From: Pseudomonas sp. Au-Pse12
GTDB lineage: Bacteria > Pseudomonadota > Gammaproteobacteria > Pseudomonadales > Pseudomonadaceae
Direction: 5' to 3'
Assembly (NCBI RefSeq): GCF_021341665.1
Contig: NZ_JAJTTH010000004.1
Coordinates: forward strand, 62,001 to 126,000
DNA: 64,000 nt
Position numbers and translations under genes: made by a program. Positions 49,277-61,324 of the stretch are shown piece by piece. Within the stretch, counting starts at the first letter, position 1, and each line of letters starts with the position of its first letter. The notes beneath the pieces were generated by a model. That model did no database searches. It was given only the letters and a program-made list of their open reading frames with translations, and was not told the origin of the DNA.

Positions 49277-49597
49277 TCATTCCGGGTCCTGCCAGACATC
49301 TTCATAGCCGGCACGGTCGATGATGAAACGCGTCCCGCTCGGCAGATACAGGTAATCGATCACCTCCGGCAACAGCTCAAGCAGATGCTCGGCGCACAGA
49401 GGCTGGTAGAAATCCAAGGCCGTGGAATGTTCGCCGCAGTGGATAAACCAACTGATCGTGCCGTTCTCCGGCAACTCGACCCGGGTGCCATAGATGGGCG
49501 ACTGCGCCAGGGAGCGGGTGGCCAGTGCAATCATCGGCTCCGGTGCCTGGGGAGCGAGGTCGTAGCGTTCACAGACAAGCTGCTGTCTTTCGTTCAT
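49277..49597 (-). CDS. hypothetical protein, last gene of the immunity-like operon
   Basis: A 106-residue acidic cytoplasmic protein (MNERQQLVCERYDLAPQAPE start) without signal peptide or membrane segment. The ATG at 49597 overlaps the TGA of the gene upstream (ATGA), so it is co-translated with the DUF4265-like gene. Contains GTISWFIHCGEHS and LPEVIDYLYLPSGTRFIID; no family recognised. By size, acidity and place in the operon it resembles toxin-immunity proteins, but that is inference. Confidence 0.7.
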   Translation of the reverse strand: MNERQQLVCERYDLAPQAPEPMIALATRSLAQSPIYGTRVELPENGTISWFIHCGEHSTALDFYQPLCAEHLLELLPEVIDYLYLPSGTRFIIDRAGYEDVWQDPE

Positions 49598-50079
49598 TGG
49601 TCCAGCCACCAATTGAGCAAGGTCTCGTCATCGCTGTCATCGAGGTTCTTATAGATGTTGGCGTAGTACCACTCGATGCCCGTGGTCTCGCGGAAGCGGT
49701 TGAAGAACCGGGCGATGTTGTCCATGCCGTTTCGCGCCGGCACCGACAAGGTCAGATTGCCCTTGTAGCGCCCGTCGAGCATGCCGTCCAATTCGGTCGC
49801 CACATCCGCCGCCAGCGCACTGATGTGTTCTTCAGGGATGTGATTCGAATAAATGTGGATGCAGAAGTTGCCGCCACGCTTGAGCACCACGGCAGGTGCC
49901 TGCGGGTCCTTGATCGAAATAATGTCGCCCTTGGCCAGGTTCAGTGTCAGCCCCGGTGAGTAGAGAATCTCGTAGCTGTCCTCATCGATCCGCCGTACAT
50001 GCAGCGGCTCATAGACCGGGCCACGGTCGTTTTGCCCCGCCACGACCCGAATCGATATTTCCTGGTTTTCATCATCCAT
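49594..50079 (-). CDS. DUF4265-like protein, second copy
   Basis: A 161-residue acidic cytoplasmic protein. The pattern HVRRIDEDSYEILYSPGLTLNLAKGDIISIKDP then VVLKRGGNFCIHIY parallels the DUF4265 protein encoded by 50324-50836 (YELDNTPYYLYGVSKGDWVLTCAD ... VVRQSGHSTLRVF), so the two are probably divergent paralogues. DUF4265 proteins often accompany polymorphic toxins. The C-terminus is acidic and Trp-rich (LLNWWLDQ). Fifth gene of the six-gene operon. Confidence 0.72.
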   Translation of the reverse strand: MDDENQEISIRVVAGQNDRGPVYEPLHVRRIDEDSYEILYSPGLTLNLAKGDIISIKDPQAPAVVLKRGGNFCIHIYSNHIPEEHISALAADVATELDGMLDGRYKGNLTLSVPARNGMDNIARFFNRFRETTGIEWYYANIYKNLDDSDDETLLNWWLDQ

Positions 50080-50135
50080 AACACGTTTCCGAGCGATTGC
50101 TGCTTTTACACAGGGTGAAAAGAGCCGAGCCGGAC

Positions 50136-50327
50136 TCAGCCGCGTAGCGGGGTCAACGGCTCGATGAACACGCCTCGAAGCGCCTGTTCGATGGCCGGAT
50201 CGTCCTGCAGGTCAGGTGCCAGCAACAGCACCAGCTGATCCAGGCCCGCACACCAGGTGACGGAACTGGCCATGCTGAAAATGATGCGGTCCTGGCTGAA
50301 ACAATTGGCAGGCCATTCAACCGTCAT
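50136..50327 (-). CDS. small hypothetical protein in the immunity-like operon
   Basis: A 63-residue protein whose ATG overlaps the TGA of the upstream DUF4265 gene (ATGA), which supports real translation. The sequence has a short hydrophobic middle (LDQLVLLLAPDLQDD) and no recognised domain. It could be a truncated immunity protein: DQLVLLLAPDLQDDPAIEQAL looks like the end of a larger family. Fourth gene of the operon. Confidence 0.6.
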   Translation of the reverse strand: MTVEWPANCFSQDRIIFSMASSVTWCAGLDQLVLLLAPDLQDDPAIEQALRGVFIEPLTPLRG

Positions 50328-50836
50328 GCTTGAACCTCAAGTGAAGCCAGCGATAAGCACTCGCTCATGCGCGCAGGTTCAATGGCCCCATGCTGTAAAC
50401 AGGCATCTTCATAGGCGATATGTTGGTCGTCGGTGATGGAGGACAGGTACTGGTCAATTGCGCAAAAACTGATCTCGGGCGCGATATCCACAGTGAACAG
50501 CGACAGGCCCCGGGTCACCATGCACCGGGCGCCGAGGCTACGCAGGTGCTGCACAATGCTCGAGCGCTCCGACTCGCGCTCGGCAAAAACCCGCAGCGTC
50601 GAGTGCCCGGATTGCCGCACCACGCGAGTCGCGATCCGCTCATGAGCATCGGCGCAAGTCAGCACCCAGTCCCCCTTGCTCACGCCGTAGAGATAGTAGG
50701 GCGTGTTATCCAACTCATAGACACCTGCGCCTCGTTGAATGCCCCACATCGATTCATACTCCACCGGTGGGTAACCGTCGGCGTCGACGGTGAGCTTGAA
50801 AATGATCTTGTGAAACTGTGCTGTCGAGTTATCCAT
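50324..50836 (-). CDS. DUF4265 domain protein
   Basis: A 170-residue cytoplasmic protein with the DUF4265 pattern: KLTVDADGYPPVEYESMWG, YELDNTPYYLYGVSKGDWV, and RVVRQSGHSTLRVF (residues 15-95). Members of this family are frequent near polymorphic-toxin and contact-dependent inhibition loci and are thought to be immunity or regulatory proteins; no biochemical role is established. It starts 6 bases after the preceding gene and overlaps the next by four. Confidence 0.78.
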   Translation of the reverse strand: MDNSTAQFHKIIFKLTVDADGYPPVEYESMWGIQRGAGVYELDNTPYYLYGVSKGDWVLTCADAHERIATRVVRQSGHSTLRVFAERESERSSIVQHLRSLGARCMVTRGLSLFTVDIAPEISFCAIDQYLSSITDDQHIAYEDACLQHGAIEPARMSECLSLASLEVQA

Positions 50837-50842
50837 TCCATC

Positions 50843-51313
50843 TCACTGAGGCGCCGCCATGGGCCTCACAAACTGTCCGTAAAAGAAGTTTTCCTCGAAG
50901 GAAAATATGACCTCTGCACTGCCCGGCATGACCAGGACCGTATTCTCATCGGACGGATAGAAAAAGTCGTCCCAGCATTTTATAAAAATATCCCTGGGCA
51001 CCTGCGCTGCGCAGCACCTGCCCCAGAACAACCAGAGCCATTCCTCACCCTCTAGGACCTTCTGGAAAAACCTGGCACCGTCAGCCCGACGCTTGAAATC
51101 CAGGGTGGTCGTTTCGCTGACCTGGAACGTCCCGGCGCTGACGCTCATCAGGTGCGAAAGCGGAACCCACTCATCCCATAGCGCCTGGGACTGTGCCTGC
51201 TGGTACAAGCACAGACGCTGTTTGTCGCTATCGGACAACCCACAATCCCGAGCATTGAACCGCCAGGCAATGGGGTAGCGTTGCTCATCAAAAAGGTAAT
51301 GCTGCCTATCCAT
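50843..51313 (-). CDS. DUF2947-like protein
   Basis: A 156-residue protein with the pattern AWRFNARDCGLSDSDKQRLC, a Trp-rich middle and CWDDFFYPSDENTVLVMPGSAEVIFSFEENFFYGQ, which fits the DUF2947 family. Cytoplasmic, no signal. ATG at 51313 is used; a TTG 9 bases upstream is in frame. The gene is visibly more AT-rich than the housekeeping genes around it (for example TTTATAAAAATATCC near 50980), a sign of acquired DNA. Second gene of the immunity-like operon. Confidence 0.68.
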   Translation of the reverse strand: MDRQHYLFDEQRYPIAWRFNARDCGLSDSDKQRLCLYQQAQSQALWDEWVPLSHLMSVSAGTFQVSETTTLDFKRRADGARFFQKVLEGEEWLWLFWGRCCAAQVPRDIFIKCWDDFFYPSDENTVLVMPGSAEVIFSFEENFFYGQFVRPMAAPQ

Positions 51314-51325
51314 GCATGCCAAACC

Positions 51326-51841
51326 TCAGTACGGATGGGCCCACTGACGAGGCACTATCTGGTGGATCAACAGGGCGATATCGGGCGTGGGCTGGTAGCG
51401 GAATGTCGATACCTCGCTATGCGGCGACAACAGTTGAAGGCGCAGACACGCCTGTGGATCAAACCCGTCGACCCCATCAAACAGCACCAGCGCGTCGCTT
51501 GACCAATCAATACTCAACCGCTCGATCGGGGTCAGTGAACCAAGCTCAAGCAGCTCAAGCTGCGTCAGCACCTCGGCCTCAAATGGGGCGCATATCCATC
51601 GGATAATCAGCAAGGCATCGTCTGCCGTGGCAATCGCCGTGTCCAAAGGCTCGTCACCCAGGACAAGAATGTCGCCATCGACACCCTCCAGCCGGCCGGC
51701 ATAGTCATCAATCTGACACGCCCTGTGGTAATCCGAGGGATGGCCGTCGAGGCCACGCCACATACCGGCCAAGCCTTCACCTATCACCACCAAGGGGCCA
51801 CCGGAACTGGACAGCCAGGGAGAAATCTTGAATCGACTCAT
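51326..51841 (-). CDS. Imm21-family immunity protein
   Basis: A 171-residue protein with the Imm21 pattern: WLSSSGGPLVVIGEGLAGMWRG near the start, DYHRACQIDDYAG, and DILVLGDEPLDTA, then IIRWICAPFE. Imm21 proteins neutralise nuclease-type toxins of polymorphic toxin systems (family knowledge). AAGGAG lies 4 bases before the ATG at 51841. First gene of a six-gene operon of immunity-like proteins; no toxin gene is in the window, so it may be an orphan defence against kin toxins. Confidence 0.8.
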   Translation of the reverse strand: MSRFKISPWLSSSGGPLVVIGEGLAGMWRGLDGHPSDYHRACQIDDYAGRLEGVDGDILVLGDEPLDTAIATADDALLIIRWICAPFEAEVLTQLELLELGSLTPIERLSIDWSSDALVLFDGVDGFDPQACLRLQLLSPHSEVSTFRYQPTPDIALLIHQIVPRQWAHPY

Positions 51842-51908
51842 AGGCTCCTTGCCTTCCTGTTGAGCAGAACAGCTGCATGATCCACTGACAACGCCATGAT
51901 GTCCGCGC

Positions 51909-51939
51909 AAAAAAAAGCCAACGCTAGGCGTTGGCTTTT
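51909..51939 (-). terminator. Rho-independent terminator of the gyrB operon
   Basis: AAAAGCCAACGC / GCGTTGGCTTTT stem (51913-51924 with 51928-51939), 3-base loop, followed on the leftward strand by eight T residues. It isolates the immunity-like operon from the dnaA-gyrB transcript. Confidence 0.88.
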
Positions 51940-51955
51940 GAGGTGCTGCTGCGGA

Positions 51956-55481
<3,526 letters not shown>

Positions 55482-55501
55482 CTAGCTTCTGCTGAGCATG
55501 A

Positions 55502-56605
55502 TTACAGGCGCATCGGCATGACAACGTAAGCCGAGTCGTCGTTGTCGGATTCCTGCACCAGCGCACTGCTGTTGGAATCGGACAGGATCAGGCGAACCTG
55601 TTCGGTGGTCATCACGCCCAGCACGTCCAGCAGGTAGCTGACGTTGAAGCCGATTTCCAGCGAGCCGCCGTTGTATTCCACGCCCACTTCTTCTTCCGCT
55701 TCTTCCTGCTCCGGGTTGTTGGCCTGGATCTTCAGCTGACCATTGGCCAGTTGCAAACGGATGCCGCGGTACTTCTCGTTGGACAGGATCGCGGTACGGC
55801 TGAACGCTTCACGCAGGGCCTGACGGTCGCCGAGCACCAGCTTGTCACCGCCTTTTGGCAGTACGCGCTCGTAGTCCGGGAACTTGCCGTCCACCAGCTT
55901 GGAGGTGAAGGTGAATTCGCCAGTGGTGGCACGGATGTGATGCTGGCCCAGGACGATGCTGACGTTGCCGTCCGGCTCGGTCAGCAGGCGCGCCAGTTCC
56001 AGGATACCTTTGCGCGGCACGATCACCTGGTGGCGATCCGGCTGGCCGATATCCGCCTGCATCGAGCACATGGCCAGACGGTGACCGTCAGTGGCCACGG
56101 CACGGATGATCCCGGCAGACACTTCCAGCAGCATGCCGTTGAGGTAGTAGCGCACGTCCTGCTGGGCCATCGCGAAGCTGGTGCGTTCGATCAGGCGACG
56201 CAGGCGGCTCTGCTCCAGTTGGCAGGTCAGCGAGCCAGGGCCTTCTTCCACCGTCGGGAAATCGTTGGCCGGCAGGGTCGACAGGGTGAAGCGGCTACGC
56301 CCGGCCTTCACCACCAGCTTCTGCTCATCGACCTTGATGTCGATAAGGGCGTCGTTCGGCAGGCTCTTGCAGATGTCCATCAGCTTGCGCGCGGGAACGG
56401 TGATTTCCCCCGGCTCTGCGGGCTCTTCAAGTTGCACACGACCAACCAGCTCGACTTCCAGGTCGGTACCGGTCAGCGACAGTTGCTGGCCTTCGACAAC
56501 CAGCAGCACGTTGGAAAGCACCGGCAAGGTCTGGCGGCGTTCGACGACGCCGGCGACCAGTTGCAGGGGTTTCAACAGGGCTTCGCGTTGAATGGTGAAA
56601 TGCAT
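55502..56605 (-). CDS. dnaN: DNA polymerase III sliding clamp (beta subunit)
   Basis: Ring-shaped processivity clamp, 367 residues in three similar domains (about 1-120, 129-250, 252-367). N-terminus MHFTIQREALLKPLQLV and C-terminus YVVMPMRL are the family ends; the C-terminal MPMRL lines the protein-binding groove. 38 bases after dnaA. Confidence 0.99.
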   Translation of the reverse strand: MHFTIQREALLKPLQLVAGVVERRQTLPVLSNVLLVVEGQQLSLTGTDLEVELVGRVQLEEPAEPGEITVPARKLMDICKSLPNDALIDIKVDEQKLVVKAGRSRFTLSTLPANDFPTVEEGPGSLTCQLEQSRLRRLIERTSFAMAQQDVRYYLNGMLLEVSAGIIRAVATDGHRLAMCSMQADIGQPDRHQVIVPRKGILELARLLTEPDGNVSIVLGQHHIRATTGEFTFTSKLVDGKFPDYERVLPKGGDKLVLGDRQALREAFSRTAILSNEKYRGIRLQLANGQLKIQANNPEQEEAEEEVGVEYNGGSLEIGFNVSYLLDVLGVMTTEQVRLILSDSNSSALVQESDNDDSAYVVMPMRL

Positions 56606-56643
56606 GGTCTAGTCCCTTGCCTTAATAAGCTGCGTTGGAGTCA

Positions 56644-58185
56644 TCAAGTGGTCAGAGTACGCAGCAGGTTCTTGTAGTCCTCGCGGATGTCCGCGTCGGA
56701 TTCCTTAAGTTCATTGATCTTGCGGCAGGCGTGCAGAACCGTGGTGTGGTCACGGCCGCCGAACACATCGCCGATTTCCGGCAGGCTGTGGTTGGTCAGC
56801 TCCTTGGACAGGGCCATGGCCACTTGCCGCGGACGGGCCACCGAACGCGAACGTCGCTTGGACAGCAGATCGGAAATCTTGATCTTGTAGTACTCGGCGA
56901 CGGTACGCTGGATGTTATCCACAGACACCAGCTTGTCCTGCAGCGCCAGCAGGTCCTTCAACGATTCGCGAATCAGCTCGATGGTGATGTCGCGGCCCAT
57001 GAAGTGCGAGTGGGCGATGACGCGCTTGAGCGCGCCTTCCAGTTCTCGGACATTGGAGCGAATCCGCTGGGCAATGAAGAACGCCGCATCGTGAGGCAGT
57101 TCGACCTTGGCCTGGTCGGCCTTCTTCATCAGGATCGCGACGCGGGTTTCCAGCTCCGGCGGCTCGACGGCCACCGTCAGGCCCCAGCCGAAGCGGGACT
57201 TGAGGCGTTCTTCCAGCCCTTCGATTTCCTTGGGATAGCGGTCGCTGGTGAGGATCACCTGCTGGCCGCCTTCGAGGAGGGCGTTGAAAGTGTGGAAAAA
57301 CTCTTCCTGGGAACGCTCCTTGCGAGCGAAGAACTGAATGTCATCGATCAGCAGCGCATCGACCGAACGGTAGAAGCGCTTGAACTCGTTGATGGCATTG
57401 AGCTGCAAGGCCTTGACCATGTCTGCCACGAAACGCTCGGAATGCAGGTACACGACCTTGGCATTCGGGTTCTTCTTTAACAGGTGGTTACCCACAGCAT
57501 GCATCAAGTGGGTCTTACCCAGGCCGACGCCGCCATAAAGGAAGAGCGGGTTGTAACCGTGCTTGGGATTGTCCGCCACCTGCCAGGCCGCCGCGCGGGC
57601 CAGCTGGTTGGACTTGCCCTCGACGAAATTCTCGAAAGTGAAGGTGCGGTTCAGGTAGCTGGTGTGCTTGAGCGCACCCTCCACCTGGACAGTACGCTGC
57701 TCGGCGCGCACCGGCGCCTGCTGCGAGCTGGCGCCCGCCATCGGGTCGAAGCTGTCACGAGAGGGTTCTTCGCTGACTTCGGCAGTCTTCTGCACAGCCG
57801 CTTTCTTGGCCGGGGCAGAAGCAGGTGCCGGAGTGGGCGCAGGAGCAGCAGCCGGAGCGGAATTGGCCGCCGCCGCTTGCAGTGCTTGCGAGGCAGCAGC
57901 TGCCAATGGCGCATTAGGTGCGGCGCGAGGTGCCGAACTGCGTTTGCTGCCTATTAATAAGGAAAGAACCGGAGCGCTGCCGTTGCCGTGTTCATCCAGC
58001 AGCTCGAGCACGCGACCCAGGTACTTTTCATTGACCCAATCGAGAACAAAACGATTCGGTGCGTAAACACGCAACTCGTCGCCTTCGGCTTCGACCTGTA
58101 GCGGGCGGATCCAAGTGTTGAATTGCTGGGCAGGCAGCTCATCACGCAGAAGCTCCACGCACTGCTGCCAAAGTTCCACTGACAC
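56644..58185 (-). CDS. dnaA: chromosomal replication initiator DnaA
   Basis: Binds DnaA boxes and melts oriC. 513 residues: domain I (1-85), an Ala/Pro-rich flexible domain II (about 90-150), AAA+ domain III with Walker [17 protein letters not shown] (about 219) and Walker B LLIDDIQF, and domain IV with the box-recognition helix [20 protein letters not shown]. The start is a GTG at 58185 with AGGGGA upstream. An exact DnaA box lies 68 bases before it (58253), consistent with autoregulation, and another lies inside the gene (56915). Confidence 0.99.
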   Translation of the reverse strand: MSVELWQQCVELLRDELPAQQFNTWIRPLQVEAEGDELRVYAPNRFVLDWVNEKYLGRVLELLDEHGNGSAPVLSLLIGSKRSSAPRAAPNAPLAAAASQALQAAAANSAPAAAPAPTPAPASAPAKKAAVQKTAEVSEEPSRDSFDPMAGASSQQAPVRAEQRTVQVEGALKHTSYLNRTFTFENFVEGKSNQLARAAAWQVADNPKHGYNPLFLYGGVGLGKTHLMHAVGNHLLKKNPNAKVVYLHSERFVADMVKALQLNAINEFKRFYRSVDALLIDDIQFFARKERSQEEFFHTFNALLEGGQQVILTSDRYPKEIEGLEERLKSRFGWGLTVAVEPPELETRVAILMKKADQAKVELPHDAAFFIAQRIRSNVRELEGALKRVIAHSHFMGRDITIELIRESLKDLLALQDKLVSVDNIQRTVAEYYKIKISDLLSKRRSRSVARPRQVAMALSKELTNHSLPEIGDVFGGRDHTTVLHACRKINELKESDADIREDYKNLLRTLTT

Positions 58186-58751
58186 GGATATCCCCTAAGT
58201 TGAAAGCCGGTGAGGCAAAAACAAGCGGCCATTGTAGCGATCAGCCGCCCACTTATCCACATGTAGCGTGCCCTCAGGACACTAAGAATCAACGTCTTAC
58301 CCCGAATAAACACGACCAGCGGTATGTGCATAAGCTCTGTGGATAACCCCACTTGAGGTCGTTGCACAACTCGGGTCGAAACTCTGTGGGTAACTCGGCT
58401 GTGGATAACTGCTCGTTCCACGCACAGGTTTTCCGATAGCGCAGCACAGGCAGGACACCGTTTCTCAACCGTGTTGTCATTCTCTGTACAGTACGGAATA
58501 GAAGGGCTTAAGCCAGTTATCCACAGAAGGTGCAGTCCCTAGCCTTTATAAGCTTTACAGAAAAGCTTTAAATACTTTCCTTCTTTATTTTTATATCTAG
58601 CTGACCCTGGCTCACAACCCCGTCCCCGGACATACATAGATAAAGGAAAAGCTGGTTGGAAATTGACCTAGAGGCTTGCTTTCTCTAGAATCGCCGATCT
58701 CTTAAAACGGGGGCCATTCCGGCCCGTTGTGGACGAACCAGGTAACACGAC
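58186..58751. other. oriC: Chromosomal replication origin oriC
   Basis: The 566-base gap between dnaA and rpmH. Exact DnaA boxes at 58253-58261, 58338-58346, 58400-58408 and 58517-58525, plus TTATNCACA-type or near boxes at 58325-58333 and 58385-58393. An AT-rich stretch at 58545-58610 (including AAGCTTT...AAAGCTT symmetry and a run of T-rich bases) is the likely unwinding element, placed on the rpmH side. The rpmH promoter follows. This matches the known Pseudomonas origin layout. Confidence 0.93.
58663..58691 (+). promoter_or_regulatory. Sigma-70 promoter of rpmH
   Basis: TTGACC (58663-58668), exactly 17 bases, then TAGAAT (58686-58691), 60 bases before the rpmH start. Near-consensus, as expected for a ribosomal protein operon. 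Confidence 0.8.
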
Positions 58752-58886
58752 ATGAAACGTACTTTCCAACCAAGCACTATCAAACGCGCTCGTACCCACG
58801 GTTTCCGTGCTCGCATGGCTACCAAGAACGGTCGTGCCGTCCTGTCGCGTCGTCGCGCCAAAGGTCGTGCGCGTCTGGCAGTTTGA
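58752..58886 (+). CDS. rpmH: 50S ribosomal protein L34
   Basis: A 44-residue, very basic ribosomal protein beginning [20 protein letters not shown] and ending [12 protein letters not shown], the near-invariant bacterial L34. Cytoplasmic, large subunit. First gene of the rightward rpmH-rnpA-yidD-yidC cluster; rnpA starts 16 bases after its stop. Confidence 0.99.
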   Translation: MKRTFQPSTIKRARTHGFRARMATKNGRAVLSRRRAKGRARLAV

Positions 58887-58902
58887 TAATCCGGCACTGG
58901 AG

Positions 58903-59304
58903 GTGAGTCAGGACTTCAGTCGGGAAAAGCGTCTGCTTACTCCTCGGCACTTCAAGGCGGTCTTTGACTCCCCTACCGGCAAGGTTCCGGGGAAAAATCT
59001 CCTGCTCCTTGCGCGCAACAACGATCTTGATCATCCCCGTCTGGGGCTCGTGATCGGGAAAAAGAGCGTAAAGCTCTCCGTTGAGCGCAATCGCCTCAAG
59101 CGTCTGATGCGCGAATCGTTTCGTCTCCACCAGGACTCACTGGTCGGATGGGATATCGTTATCGTCGCGCGCAAAGGTTTGGGCGATGTAGAAAACCCCG
59201 AATTGATTCAGCATTTCGGCAAGCTCTGGAAACGTCTGGCGCGCAACAAGCCGGAACCAGCAGTCAAATCCGAAACTGTAGGGGTAGACAGTCCCGATGC
59301 GTAA
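58903..59304 (+). CDS. rnpA: ribonuclease P protein component
   Basis: Protein cofactor of RNase P, which trims tRNA 5' leaders. 133 residues; RNR signature in [15 protein letters not shown] near residue 55, and [12 protein letters not shown]. The start is a GTG at 58903 ([16 protein letters not shown] follows); GGAG abuts it, which is tight but matches the annotated start I recall in related strains. Overlaps yidD by 8 bases. Confidence 0.95.
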   Translation: MSQDFSREKRLLTPRHFKAVFDSPTGKVPGKNLLLLARNNDLDHPRLGLVIGKKSVKLSVERNRLKRLMRESFRLHQDSLVGWDIVIVARKGLGDVENPELIQHFGKLWKRLARNKPEPAVKSETVGVDSPDA

Positions 59305-59542
59305 ACTGGCCCTCGTTCCGATCCAGTTTTATCGCTATGCCATTAGTCCTCTGATGGCCAATCACTGTCGTTTCTACCCCAGTTGTTCCTGCTACGCGTT
59401 GGAAGCCATCGAAAATCATGGCCTTCTACGCGGTGGCTGGCTGACCTTTCGTCGTTTAGGTCGCTGTCATCCGTGGAATCCCGGTGGTTATGACCCGGTT
59501 CCACCTATCCCTACCTCCCGTTCTTCTTCGATGGCCGAGTAA
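59297..59542 (+). CDS. yidD: membrane protein insertion efficiency factor
   Basis: An 81-residue YidD-family protein with the signature [20 protein letters not shown] and C-x-[14 protein letters not shown]. Peripheral inner-membrane protein that assists YidC-dependent insertion. Overlaps the end of rnpA; yidC starts 2 bases after its stop. Confidence 0.96.
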   Translation: MRKLALVPIQFYRYAISPLMANHCRFYPSCSCYALEAIENHGLLRGGWLTFRRLGRCHPWNPGGYDPVPPIPTSRSSSMAE

Positions 59543-59544
59543 TC

Positions 59545-61245
59545 ATGGATATCAAACGCACGATCCTGATCGTCGCCCTGGCAATCGTGTCCTATGTCAT
59601 GGTTCTTAAATGGAACCAGGATTATGGCCAGGCTGCCCTGCCGACTCAGAATGTTGCTTCCAGCACGACCGCCCCGGGCTTGCCGGATGCGCCAACAGGC
59701 ACTTCCGCTGCCAACGACGACATTCCGCGCGCGGCAAGTGACACCACCGCACCCGCTGAAGCGCCTGTAGCTGCAAGCAAAGATCTCATTCAGATCAAAA
59801 CGGATGTGCTCGACTTGGCTGTCGATCCACAAGGTGGGGATATCGCGCAACTGCGTTTGCCACTGTATCCACGTCGTCAAGACCACCCGGAAATCCCGTT
59901 CCAGCTGTTCGATAACGGCAACGAGCGGACTTACCTGGCGCAGAGCGGCCTGATTGGCAGCAATGGCCCGGACGCAAGCCCGGCTGGTCGCCCGATCTAC
60001 TCCTCGGAGAAGAAAAGTTATCAACTGGCTGATGGTCAGGACCAATTGGTGGTCGACCTGAAATTCAGCAAGGACGGTATCAACTACATCAAGCGCTTCA
60101 CCCTGAAGCGTGGCCTGTATGACATCACCGTTTCCTACGTGATCGACAACGAAAGCGCTCAACCTTGGACCGGTGCGATGTTCGCCCAGCTCAAGCGCGA
60201 CGCCAGTTCCGATCCCTCCTCCAGCACCGCTACTGGCACCGCGACTTACCTGGGCGCCGCCCTGTGGACAAGTTCCGAGCCGTACAAAAAAGTGTCCATG
60301 AAAGACATGGACAAGGTGAACGAGGACAAATCCAAGGCTCCGATCACTGAAAGCGTTCAGGGTGGTTGGGTTGCCTGGCTGCAACACTACTTCGTGACCG
60401 CCTGGATTCCGCCAAAAGGCGAGAACAACCAGGTTCTGGCGCGCAAGGACAGCAAAGGCAACTACATCATCGGCTACACCGGCCCTTCGATGACCGTTGC
60501 TCCAGGCGCCAAGGCCGAGACCAGCGCGACTCTGTACGCCGGTCCGAAAAGCCAGGCCGTGCTGAAAGAGTTGTCCCCAGGTCTGGAACTGACTGTCGAC
60601 TACGGCTTCCTGTGGTTCATTGCCCAGCCGATCTTCTGGCTGCTGCAACATATCCACAGCCTGGTCGGTAACTGGGGCTGGTCGATCATCTTCCTGACCA
60701 TGCTGATCAAAGGGATCTTCTTCCCATTGTCGGCTGCCAGCTACAAATCGATGGCGCGCATGCGTGCCGTGGCTCCGAAACTGGCCGCGCTGAAGGAAAA
60801 ATTCGGCGACGATCGTCAGAAAATGTCCCAGGCGATGATGGAGCTGTACAAGAAAGAGAAGATCAATCCGCTGGGCGGCTGCTTGCCGATCCTGGTACAG
60901 ATGCCGGTCTTCCTGTCCTTGTACTGGGTACTCCTGGAAAGCGTGGAAATGCGCCAGGCGCCGTTCATGCTGTGGATTACCGACCTGTCGATCAAGGATC
61001 CGTTCTTCATCCTGCCGATCATCATGGGCGCCACCATGTTCATCCAGCAGCAGCTGAACCCGACGCCTCCGGATCCGATGCAGGCCAAGGTGATGAAAAT
61101 GATGCCGATCATCTTCACCTTCTTCTTCCTGTGGTTCCCGGCCGGCCTGGTGCTGTACTGGGTAGTGAACAACTGCCTGTCGATCGCTCAACAGTGGTAC
61201 ATCACTCGTAAGATCGAAGCGGCTACCAAGAAAGCAGCTGCCTGA
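59545..61245 (+). CDS. yidC: membrane protein insertase YidC
   Basis: Inner-membrane insertase, 566 residues. N-terminal membrane segment (about 5-25), a low-complexity linker (about 30-75, Ala/Thr/Pro-rich), a large periplasmic beta domain (about 80-340), and five conserved C-terminal membrane segments (about 355-550) including GCLPILVQMPVFLSLYWVL. Basic C-terminal tail for ribosome contact. Followed by a terminator. Confidence 0.98.
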   Translation: MDIKRTILIVALAIVSYVMVLKWNQDYGQAALPTQNVASSTTAPGLPDAPTGTSAANDDIPRAASDTTAPAEAPVAASKDLIQIKTDVLDLAVDPQGGDIAQLRLPLYPRRQDHPEIPFQLFDNGNERTYLAQSGLIGSNGPDASPAGRPIYSSEKKSYQLADGQDQLVVDLKFSKDGINYIKRFTLKRGLYDITVSYVIDNESAQPWTGAMFAQLKRDASSDPSSSTATGTATYLGAALWTSSEPYKKVSMKDMDKVNEDKSKAPITESVQGGWVAWLQHYFVTAWIPPKGENNQVLARKDSKGNYIIGYTGPSMTVAPGAKAETSATLYAGPKSQAVLKELSPGLELTVDYGFLWFIAQPIFWLLQHIHSLVGNWGWSIIFLTMLIKGIFFPLSAASYKSMARMRAVAPKLAALKEKFGDDRQKMSQAMMELYKKEKINPLGGCLPILVQMPVFLSLYWVLLESVEMRQAPFMLWITDLSIKDPFFILPIIMGATMFIQQQLNPTPPDPMQAKVMKMMPIIFTFFFLWFPAGLVLYWVVNNCLSIAQQWYITRKIEAATKKAAA

Positions 61246-61270
61246 CCTACGCTGTGGATAACCACACAAG

Positions 61271-61292
61271 ACGCCCCCTAGTGGGGCGTTTT
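61271..61292 (+). terminator. Rho-independent terminator after yidC
   Basis: ACGCCCC / GGGGCGT stem (61271-61277 with 61283-61289), 5-base loop, then a T-run to 61292. An exact DnaA box (61253-61261) lies just before it. Confidence 0.78.
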
Positions 61293-61324
61293 GCTATCTG
61301 TCACTTTTGTCTGGATGTCGGGTT

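Noticed and set aside
50136..50327. Treating the 63-residue frame as random
   Set aside because: Rejected as noise at first, but the ATGA overlap with the DUF4265 gene and its operon position made it worth keeping as a gene.
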